From NCBI GenBank assembly GCA_963978265.1, contig CAXBQV010000034.1, positions 1-15,654 of the forward strand: a DNA stretch of 15,654 bases. Reading direction: 5' to 3'. The notes below the pieces were generated by a model. It was not told the origin of the DNA. It searched no databases and worked only from the letters and a program-made list of their open reading frames with translations. Every line of letters starts with the position of its first letter. Within the stretch, counting starts at the first letter, position 1. The position numbers and the translations under genes are program-made. Below, in pieces: positions 8,259-13,628 of this stretch. Source of the DNA: JAKALQ01 sp963978265. Its GTDB lineage: Bacteria > Actinomycetota > Actinomycetes > S36-B12 > UBA5976.

Positions 8259-8528
8259 CCTCGACTCGGCGCGGGCCGCATCGATGCATTCGTTGATGCA
8301 GTGGGCATCGATCGTCTCACCGGGCTTGACCGCGATGTCGAGCGTGATGTCGTCGGCACTACTGCTGATCTGCAGTGACTGCACCTTCTCGTACTCAGTG
8401 GAACTGCAGGCACAACTGCCGTCAGCGCAGGACCCGAGCGTCTCGAGTAACACATCCTTCTCGTGGCCGACGCCGACGAGTTCGACGCGGACGCCACCGG
8501 TCACTTGGTTGATCTTCAACTCACGCAT
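8244..8528 (-). CDS. Uncharacterised 94-residue five-cysteine protein
   Basis: I do not recognise this family. The protein is 94 residues, acidic, with no signal peptide or membrane segment. It has five cysteines: C34-x4-C39-x-C41 in GSCADGSCACSS, and C77-x3-C81 in HCINECIDAA. The clustered spacing suggests metal or Fe-S binding or a redox role, which is inference only. It begins with a beta-like MRELKINQVTGGVRVELVGV. Start ATG 8528 is preceded by GGTGATG as a weak ribosome site and by a TACCCT -10-like element. It lies downstream of nrdJ on the same strand, 105 bases beyond its stop, separated by a strong hairpin, and overlaps the convergent S4 gene by 15 bases. That it is a real gene is supported by the promoter-like element and the fit between neighbours. 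Confidence 0.65.
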   Translation of the reverse strand: MRELKINQVTGGVRVELVGVGHEKDVLLETLGSCADGSCACSSTEYEKVQSLQISSSADDITLDIAVKPGETIDAHCINECIDAARAESRSTPA

Positions 8529-8543
8529 GTCATCACCATTTCA

Positions 8544-8549
8544 AGGGTA
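8544..8549 (-). promoter_or_regulatory. Possible -10 element (TACCCT) of the five-cysteine gene
   Basis: On the minus strand TACCCT ends 15 bases before the ATG at 8528, the same hexamer as in front of the SRPBCC gene. Transcription would start 7-9 bases before the ATG, giving a very short leader that holds GGTGATG. No -35 at standard spacing was found. Confidence 0.4.
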
Positions 8550-8585
8550 CCGTCGGCTTCACTGTCGCACACGGGCCATACGTCA

Positions 8586-8617
8586 CGAAGGCCCGCCTCT
8601 TTCGAGACGGGCCTTCG
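8586..8617 (-). terminator. Stem-loop terminator after nrdJ
   Basis: A perfect 10-bp stem CGAAGGCCCG / CGGGCCTTCG with a 12-base loop sits 17-48 bases past the nrdJ stop. There is no T-run on either strand after the stem, so it would be an actinobacterial-type hairpin terminator or an mRNA 3'-end stabiliser. It also separates nrdJ from the five-cysteine gene. Confidence 0.65.
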
Positions 8618-8633
8618 ATCGTGGTGCTCTGGA

Positions 8634-11480
8634 TCAGCTGCAGCCGGATGTTGCGCCGCAACCTTCGCAGGCGTAGCAGGCGCCAGCCGGACGCATCTTG
8701 ATGCCACACGTCATGCAGAGCGGGGCGTCCGACGTCTTGCCGGTGATCGCTTCCATGAGTTCTGCCGACGAGTGCACCTGCACCGGCTCGACGGAAACCG
8801 CAGCGGCGACCGACGAGGTGATGCTCACCGGAGCGGACTGCGAGAGCGTCTCGACGACCGCATCGACGTCGTCCTCGACCGCCGAGGTGATTGCAGGTGT
8901 TGAGTCGTAGCCGGCGACCTGTGCGGCACGCTCCTCGGCTGTGAAAATGCCGAGTGCTGCACGCTTCTCGTACGGCAGGTAGTCGAGTGCGAGACGACGG
9001 AAGATGTAGTCCATCACCGACTGCGCCATACGGATGTCGGCATCGTCCGTGAGGCCGGCCGGCTCGAAACGCATGTTCGTGAACTTCGCGACGAAGGCTT
9101 CGAGCGGAACGCCGTACTGCAGCGCGATCGAGATCGAGATCGAGAAGGCGTCCATCACGCCGGCGAGGGTCGAGCCCTGCTTGCCGAGCTTCAGGAAGAC
9201 CTCGCCGAGACTGCCGTCCTCGTAGGAGCCGGCCGTCATGTAGCCCTCGGCACCGCCGACGGAGAAGGACACGGTCTGCGAGATCCGCTTCTTCGGCATC
9301 CGCTTGCGGATCGGACGGTATTCGATCGATGTGACAGGCGCCGCCTCGGTCGTGGTGGTCTCCGTCGTCTTCGCCTTCGCATCCGACAGCGGCTGACCGA
9401 CCTTGCAGTTGTCGCGGTAGATCGCGAGTGCCTTCACGCCCATCTTCCATGCCTGGAAGTAGATCTCCTCGACGTCCTCGATGGTGGCCGACTCCGGCAT
9501 GTTCACCGTCTTCGAGATCGCGCCCGAGAGGAACGGCTGGCAGGCCGCCATCATGCGCACGTGACCCATCGGGGTGATCGAGCGCTCGCCCATGGCCGTG
9601 TCGAAGATCGGGTAGTGCTCGGTCTTGAGACCGGGCGCATCGACGACATGGCCGTGCTGCGAGATGTATTCGACGATCGCTTCGACGGTCTCTTCCGTGT
9701 AGCCGAGCTTGCGCAGTGCACGCGGAATCGTCTGGTTGACGATCTGCATCGAGCCACCACCGACGAGCTTCTTGAACTTCACGAGCGAGAAGTCCGGCTC
9801 GATGCCCGTGGTGTCACAGTCCATCATGAAGCCGATGGTGCCGGTCGGTGCGAGCACCGATGCCTGCGCGTTGCGCCAGCCGTTCTGCACACCGAGCGCA
9901 TTGCCCTCTTCCCAGACCTTCGCCGCGAGCTTGGCGACGTCGCCGTCGAGGCTCGAAACGGTGCGGAGTGCATCCGTGGCAGCAGCGTGCTTGCGCATGA
10001 CGCGCTGGTGGGCAGCGGCGTTGCGGGCGTAGCCGCTGTACGGGCCGACGATGCCGGCGAGTTCGGCCGAACGCTTGTACGAGGTGCCGGTCATGAGCGA
10101 CGTGATGGCACCGGCGAGGGCGCGACCGCCTTCGGAGTCGTACGGGAGGCCCGTTGCCATGAGCAACGCACCGAGGTTCGCGTAGCCGATGCCGAGCTGG
10201 CGGTAGTCACGGGTGGTGACACCGATCGCCTCGGTCGGGAAGTCGGCGAAGCAGATCGAGATGTCCATCGCGGTAATGACGTACTCGACGGACTTCGCGA
10301 AGCGAACCGAGTCGAACGTGTCGTCGTCCTTGAGGAACTTCATGAGGTTGAGCGACGCCAGGTTGCACGACGAGTTGTCGAGGCTCATGTACTCCGAGCA
10401 CGGGTTCGACGCATTGATGCGGCCCGTCTCCGGATTCGTGTGCCAGTCATTGATCGTGTCGTCGTATTGGATGCCGGGATCGGCGCATGCCCAAGCGGCT
10501 TCGCACATCTTGCGGAACAGCTGGCGTGCATCGACCGACTCGATGACCTCGCCGGTGCTGCGCGCACGCAGACCGAAACCGGTACCTTCCTCAACCGCAC
10601 GCATGAACTCGTCGGAGACGCGCACCGAGTTGTTCGCGTTCTGGTACTGCACGGACACGATGTCCTTGCCACCGAGATCCATGTCGAAGCCGGCAGCCTT
10701 GAGTGCACGGATCTTGTCCTCTTCGCGGACCTTCGTCTCGATGAATTCCTCGATGTCCGGGTGATCGACGTCCAGCACCACCATCTTGGCTGCACGACGG
10801 GTTGCACCACCGGACTTGATGGTGCCGGCCGAGGCATCGGCACCACGCATGAACGACACCGGACCCGAAGCCGTGCCACCGGATGACAGCAGTTCCTTCG
10901 ACGAGCGGATGCGCGACAGGTTGAGGCCTGCGCCCGAACCGCCCTTGAAGATGAAGCCCTCTTCCTTGTACCAGTTGAGGATCGAGTCCATGGTGTCGTC
11001 CACGGACAGGATGAAGCAGGCGCTGACCTGCTGCGGAGCCGCAGTACCGACGTTGAACCACACCGGGCTGTTGAACGAGAAGATCTGGTGCAGCAGCATG
11101 TAGGTGAGTTCGGCCTCGAACACGTCTGCGTCGTGATCGGTTGCGAAGTAGCCGTACTCGCGGCCGGCCTTCACATAGGTGAGGACGACACGGTCGATGA
11201 GCTGACGCAGCGACCACTCACGATTGTCCGCACCGACCGCGCCGCGGAAGTACTTCGTGGTGACGATGGTGGATGCGTTGATGGACCACGACTCGGGGAA
11301 TTCGACGCCGCGCTGTTCGAAAACGGTTTCACCCGTCTTCCAGTTCGTCTGTACGACGTCGCGACGTTCCCACGTCACCTGGTCGTAGGGATGAACTCCT
11401 TCGGTGGACCACAAACGCTCGAACGTCATGCCAGTGCGTGTGTGGCTGTGCGCGGTGTCGCCGCTAACCATGTCGGTCAT
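8634..11480 (-). CDS. nrdJ: Adenosylcobalamin-dependent (class II) ribonucleoside-diphosphate reductase
   Basis: NrdJ (948 aa) makes deoxyribonucleotides using a 5'-deoxyadenosyl radical from vitamin B12, without oxygen dependence. Active-site residues are visible: redox Cys155 (QQVSACFILS), thiyl-radical Cys361 with Asn359 and Glu363 in NPCSE, and redox partner Cys372 (DNSSCNLASL), at the 11-residue offset known for class II enzymes. Conserved GGATRRAAKMV (about 224-234) and PTGTIGFMMDCDTTGIEPD loops are intact. The C-terminal zinc ribbon at 922-948 (CMTCGIKMRPAGACYACEGC) is the swinging tail used for re-reduction. No N-terminal ATP cone and no intein is seen. Start ATG 11480 follows GAGAGGGCACC. 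It lies 125 bases after nrdR on the same strand; that gap shows no NrdR box and no good promoter, so readthrough from nrdR is likely. Length is normal for actinobacterial NrdJ. Confidence 0.96.
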   Translation of the reverse strand: MTDMVSGDTAHSHTRTGMTFERLWSTEGVHPYDQVTWERRDVVQTNWKTGETVFEQRGVEFPESWSINASTIVTTKYFRGAVGADNREWSLRQLIDRVVLTYVKAGREYGYFATDHDADVFEAELTYMLLHQIFSFNSPVWFNVGTAAPQQVSACFILSVDDTMDSILNWYKEEGFIFKGGSGAGLNLSRIRSSKELLSSGGTASGPVSFMRGADASAGTIKSGGATRRAAKMVVLDVDHPDIEEFIETKVREEDKIRALKAAGFDMDLGGKDIVSVQYQNANNSVRVSDEFMRAVEEGTGFGLRARSTGEVIESVDARQLFRKMCEAAWACADPGIQYDDTINDWHTNPETGRINASNPCSEYMSLDNSSCNLASLNLMKFLKDDDTFDSVRFAKSVEYVITAMDISICFADFPTEAIGVTTRDYRQLGIGYANLGALLMATGLPYDSEGGRALAGAITSLMTGTSYKRSAELAGIVGPYSGYARNAAAHQRVMRKHAAATDALRTVSSLDGDVAKLAAKVWEEGNALGVQNGWRNAQASVLAPTGTIGFMMDCDTTGIEPDFSLVKFKKLVGGGSMQIVNQTIPRALRKLGYTEETVEAIVEYISQHGHVVDAPGLKTEHYPIFDTAMGERSITPMGHVRMMAACQPFLSGAISKTVNMPESATIEDVEEIYFQAWKMGVKALAIYRDNCKVGQPLSDAKAKTTETTTTEAAPVTSIEYRPIRKRMPKKRISQTVSFSVGGAEGYMTAGSYEDGSLGEVFLKLGKQGSTLAGVMDAFSISISIALQYGVPLEAFVAKFTNMRFEPAGLTDDADIRMAQSVMDYIFRRLALDYLPYEKRAALGIFTAEERAAQVAGYDSTPAITSAVEDDVDAVVETLSQSAPVSITSSVAAAVSVEPVQVHSSAELMEAITGKTSDAPLCMTCGIKMRPAGACYACEGCGATSGCS

Positions 11481-11605
11481 GGTGCCCTCTCTGAATTGAT
11501 GGTGGTGAAAGTCGGGCCCTGCGGCAGTGAGGAACCTGTCGCAAGAAGGTTGCGGGAAGTGGTGGTGCGGGTGGTGCTTTGGGAAGCAGGGGCGAGCCGA
11601 TCGGC

Positions 11606-12100
11606 TCAGGAGGCGGCGCCGGCCAGGGAATCCTTCCCCGGTGGCGCCTCGGCCATTCGGTTCGCTCGCAGGACCGCGATCTCCCCCTCGAAGTCGGCCA
11701 GGCTTTCGAAGTTCCGATACACCGACGCGAATCGCATGTATGCAACCTCGTCGAGTTCACGAAGCGGTCCCAGGATGGCCAAACCAACCTCACCGCTCGG
11801 GATTTCCGCATTGCCACCACAGCGGAGGGTTTCCTCGACGCGCTGCGCAAGCAGGGCCAGATCGTCCTCGGACACCGGGCGTCCCTGGCACGCCTTGCGC
11901 ACACCGGAGATCACCTTCTGGCGGCTGAAGGGCTCGACGGCGCCGGAGCGCTTCGCCACATGCAGCTGGAAGGTCTCGGTGGTCGAAAAACGCATGCCGC
12001 ACTCGGAGCACTGGCGACGGCGACGGATCGATGTGCCGTCTTCAGCCGAGCGGGAGTCGACAACGCGGGTGTCTTCGTTACGGCAGTACGGACAAAACAC
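11606..12100 (-). CDS. nrdR: Transcriptional repressor NrdR
   Basis: NrdR (164 aa) senses nucleotides through an ATP cone and represses ribonucleotide reductase genes. The N-terminal zinc ribbon has Cys3, Cys6, Cys31 and Cys34 (MFCPYC and RQCSECGMRF), with the family signature TRVVDSR between. The ATP cone runs over about 49-139, with VEPFSRQKVISGVRKACQGRPV at its start. The tail after about residue 145 is low complexity. Start is GTG 12100, with the strong site GAGGGGAG six bases upstream. Two NrdR-box-like palindromes 65-112 bases upstream of the start suggest autorepression. It precedes nrdJ, so it probably controls its own operon. Synteny with lexA and a LysM protein is common in actinobacteria. 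Confidence 0.95.
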   Translation of the reverse strand: MFCPYCRNEDTRVVDSRSAEDGTSIRRRRQCSECGMRFSTTETFQLHVAKRSGAVEPFSRQKVISGVRKACQGRPVSEDDLALLAQRVEETLRCGGNAEIPSGEVGLAILGPLRELDEVAYMRFASVYRNFESLADFEGEIAVLRANRMAEAPPGKDSLAGAAS

Positions 12101-12128
12101 GCGAATCTCCCCTCAATCCCAGTTCCGT

Positions 12129-12181
12129 TGTGGACGAACCCGTGGACAACCTGGGGGTAAGAAACCACGATATGTGGACAT
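12129..12181 (-). promoter_or_regulatory. Three DnaA-box-like 9-mers in the nrdR promoter/leader
   Basis: Reading the minus strand there are ATGTCCACA (12181-12173), TTGTCCACG (12149-12141) and TCGTCCACA (12137-12129). Each differs by one base from TTGTCCACA, the preferred DnaA box of Streptomyces and Mycobacterium, and all three have the same orientation. The first overlaps the promoter-proximal NrdR box. DnaA control of ribonucleotide reductase genes is established in E. coli; here it is only suggested. Confidence 0.45.
12165..12180 (-). promoter_or_regulatory. NrdR-box-like site 1
   Basis: CCACGATATGTGGACA agrees with the left half and centre of the NrdR consensus ACACWATATATWGTGT and is an imperfect palindrome around GATAT. 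It overlaps the candidate -10 of nrdR. Its start is exactly 32 bp from the start of site 2; paired NrdR boxes usually lie about three helical turns apart. Confidence 0.6.
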
Positions 12182-12196
12182 CCGTACCCAGTGAAA
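12167..12196 (-). promoter_or_regulatory. Candidate nrdR promoter
   Basis: On the minus strand TTTCAC (12196-12191), an 18-base spacer, then TATCGT (12172-12167). The -10 lies inside NrdR-like site 1 and the -35 next to site 2, so both elements would be blocked by bound NrdR. The -35 is weak, so this is a moderate call. Confidence 0.4.
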
Positions 12197-12212
12197 CCAC
12201 CAGATGTTGTGG
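12197..12212 (-). promoter_or_regulatory. NrdR-box-like site 2
   Basis: CCACCAGATGTTGTGG is a near palindrome matching 11 of 16 positions of ACACWATATATWGTGT, including CAC and GTG in both arms. It forms the distal half of the 32-bp-spaced pair upstream of nrdR. Confidence 0.6.
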
Positions 12213-12317
12213 TCGGAAAGGTAAGCCCACGGAACATTTTCCGCAAGCGTGAGCCTCCGGCGTGTCGGCTCAGCGACCTCACGATTCGGTTACGGGACGC
12301 GCCGCCCCGCCGAACGG

Positions 12318-12674
12318 TTACTCCGCGGGGATGGCGATCGTCTCGCCCGCCTGCACCGAACGGCCCTCGAGGGCGTTCAGCGTGCGGATACGTGCGACCG
12401 CATCGCGACGGTCGGTGTTCGGCAGCTCGCGTGCCGCCACCTGCCACAGCGTCTCGCCAGACCGAACCACAACCGTGTGCGTCGCGACCGTCGATGCAGA
12501 CGCGTTGGAAAGTGCAGCAATCGCAACGTCTTTCCCGTACGAGAACACGCCGAGCGACAGCACGGCGGCGAGCGCCATCACGAGCGCACGAACGACGAAC
12601 CGTCCGCGAGCGGTCAGGACGACAGGGGAAGTGGAAACGCGGCGGGCGCCGAAATCCATCGTCATCGTGGCCAT
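12318..12674 (-). CDS. LysM-domain membrane protein divergent from lexA (YneA/DivS/ChiZ-like SOS division inhibitor)
   Basis: The 118-residue protein has a basic N-terminus, one membrane segment at about 24-46 (RFVVRALVMALAAVLSLGVF), a short Ala/Ser/Thr linker, and one C-terminal LysM peptidoglycan-binding domain at about 66-115 (HTVVVRSGETLWQVA ... GETIAIP). ATG 12674 follows AGGAGG at seven bases; in-frame sequence upstream overlaps the promoter and is not coding. The same architecture and the same position, divergent from lexA, are found in B. subtilis YneA, C. glutamicum DivS and M. tuberculosis Rv2719c, which restrain division during the SOS response. Sequence identity to these is not claimed; the role is inferred from domain layout, location and its LexA-boxed promoter. 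It ends 218 bases before the nrdR start. Confidence 0.8.
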   Translation of the reverse strand: MATMTMDFGARRVSTSPVVLTARGRFVVRALVMALAAVLSLGVFSYGKDVAIAALSNASASTVATHTVVVRSGETLWQVAARELPNTDRRDAVARIRTLNALEGRSVQAGETIAIPAE

Positions 12675-12713
12675 GGTCTTTCCTCCTGGGGAAGGGATCG
12701 AGCGGTCACCCGT

Positions 12714-12729
12714 TCGAACATCTGTACGA
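12714..12729. promoter_or_regulatory. LexA (SOS) box 1
   Basis: TCGAACATCTGTACGA matches TCGAAC-N4-GTTCGA with one mismatch. It lies immediately downstream of the -10 of the LysM gene, over its transcription start, so LexA should block that promoter. Confidence 0.85.
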
Positions 12730-12757
12730 ATAATACCCCGAAAAGTGCGACACGCAA
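12730..12757 (-). promoter_or_regulatory. Promoter of the LysM gene
   Basis: On the minus strand TTGCGT (12757-12752), a 16-base spacer and TATTAT (12735-12730) form a strong sigma-70-type promoter. Its start site falls inside LexA box 1, about 50 bases upstream of the LysM gene ATG. Confidence 0.75.
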
Positions 12758-12765
12758 GCCCGTTT

Positions 12766-12781
12766 TCGAACAGATGTTTGG
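12766..12781. promoter_or_regulatory. LexA (SOS) box 2
   Basis: TCGAACAGATGTTTGG has a perfect left half and a right half GTTTGG two bases off GTTCGA. It overlaps the -35 hexamer of lexA, giving an autorepression site. Confidence 0.75.
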
Positions 12782-12806
12782 AACTTCCGTTCGAACGTCG
12801 TACAGT
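12778..12806 (+). promoter_or_regulatory. Promoter of lexA
   Basis: TTGGAA (12778-12783), a 17-base spacer and TACAGT (12801-12806) give a standard sigma-70-type promoter. The predicted transcription start is about 12812-12814, at the foot of the leader hairpin. LexA box 2 covers the -35. Confidence 0.75.
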
Positions 12807-12810
12807 TCGG
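12791..12810. promoter_or_regulatory. Possible third LexA site with widened spacer
   Basis: A perfect half site TCGAAC is followed by an eight-base spacer and GTTCGG, flanking and covering the lexA -10. The spacer is four bases longer than in canonical boxes, so it may be a degenerate or half site. Confidence 0.35.
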
Positions 12811-12851
12811 GGCAGTGACCGGGAACTCCCCTGTAGCACCCGGTCACTGCC
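12811..12851 (+). repeat. Perfect 13-bp hairpin at the 5' end of the lexA leader
   Basis: GGCAGTGACCGGG (12811-12823) and CCCGGTCACTGCC (12839-12851) are exact inverted copies around a 15-base loop. The predicted lexA transcript would start at or within two bases of the left arm. No T-run follows, so it is not a normal terminator. It could stabilise the mRNA 5' end, form part of an attenuator, or be a DNA operator for another regulator. The lexA ribosome site (GAGGGGG, 12867-12873) lies outside it. Confidence 0.8.
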
Positions 12852-12880
12852 AAGACGTACTCAATCGAGGGGGTCTGACA

Positions 12881-13546
12881 ATGACCGATGCCAACGTGCA
12901 CGAGCTTCCCGACGGTGCCCCTGACGCGGACGGCCTGACCGCGCGCCAGCGCATGATCCTCGACTGCATCACGGAGGCGATCGCGAGCCGCGGGTACCCG
13001 CCGAGCATGCGCGAGATCGGTGAAGCAGTGGGACTTGCCTCCACCTCCTCGGTCACCCACCAGCTCGCCCAGCTCGAGCGCCTGGGCCATCTCAAGCGCG
13101 ACAGCCGCAACGCCCGCGCAATGGAGGTCGTCCTCCCGTCCGAATCCGCGCGGTCCTTCGAGTCCGAGTCAGCCGTCGACATCCCGCTGCTCGGCACGAT
13201 CGCTGCCGGCACCGGTGTGATCGCCGACGAGCAGGTGGAGGCCGTGATGCCGCTCCCGCGCGAGCTCGTCGGGCATGGTGACCTCTTCATGCTGCGGGTC
13301 AAGGGCGATTCGATGATCGACGCCGCCATCTGTGAAGGCGATTACGTGGTCGTGCGATCGCAGCCAACCGCAAAGAACGGCGACATCGTGGCCGCGCTCA
13401 TCAACGGCGAAGAGGCAACGGTCAAGACCTACAAGCAGCGCGACGGCCACGTGTGGTTGATGCCGCACAATCCCGAGTACGCACCGATCCTCGGCGACGA
13501 CGCCAAGATCCTCGGCATCGTCAAGACGGTGCTCCGCAAGATCTGA
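12881..13546 (+). CDS. lexA: LexA repressor / self-cleaving protease
   Basis: LexA (221 aa) represses SOS genes and cleaves itself when RecA filaments form. An N-terminal winged helix-turn-helix spans about 19-82 (LTARQRMILDCI, PPSMREIGEAVGLASTSSVTHQLAQLERLG). The cleavage bond is Ala109-Gly110 in PLLGTIAAGT, followed by an S24 peptidase fold with nucleophile Ser144 (KGDSMID) and general base Lys182 (ATVKTYK). All catalytic residues are present. ATG 12881 has GAGGGGG seven bases upstream and a ~20-residue N-terminal extension before the HTH, as is common in actinobacteria. The promoter overlaps LexA box 2, so it is autoregulated; the leader carries a 13-bp hairpin. It diverges from the LysM gene. 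Confidence 0.97.
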   Translation: MTDANVHELPDGAPDADGLTARQRMILDCITEAIASRGYPPSMREIGEAVGLASTSSVTHQLAQLERLGHLKRDSRNARAMEVVLPSESARSFESESAVDIPLLGTIAAGTGVIADEQVEAVMPLPRELVGHGDLFMLRVKGDSMIDAAICEGDYVVVRSQPTAKNGDIVAALINGEEATVKTYKQRDGHVWLMPHNPEYAPILGDDAKILGIVKTVLRKI

Positions 13547-13592
13547 TTGCGCCCCATGGCCGAGGTGCTACCCCGGCGATTGCTTCTCACCG

Positions 13593-13598
13593 TAGGCT
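13593..13598 (+). promoter_or_regulatory. Possible -10 element (TAGGCT) of the secreted-protein gene
   Basis: TAGGCT, the same hexamer as in front of the S4 gene, lies 30 bases before ATG 13629 in the 82-base gap after lexA. A start about 7 bases on would give a ~24-base leader holding the ribosome site GAGG. No -35 at standard spacing was seen. Confidence 0.4.
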
Positions 13599-13628
13599 CC
13601 AAGCCCTGGCGTTGATGAGGTGGTCGCG

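Noticed and set aside
9125..9145. Short GATCGA-type tandem repeat within nrdJ
   Set aside because: It simply encodes the alternating Ser-Ile run (SISISI) of a conserved NrdJ segment; not an independent element.
9561..10886. 441-codon open frame on the plus strand inside nrdJ
   Set aside because: It is fully antisense to well-conserved nrdJ, is Arg/Asp/His rich as expected from the complementary frame of GC-rich coding DNA, and matches no family.
11481..11605. Separate NrdR-regulated promoter for nrdJ in the nrdR-nrdJ gap
   Set aside because: TTGCGA near 11536-11541 (minus strand) resembles a -35, but no -10 follows at usable spacing and no NrdR-like palindrome is present.
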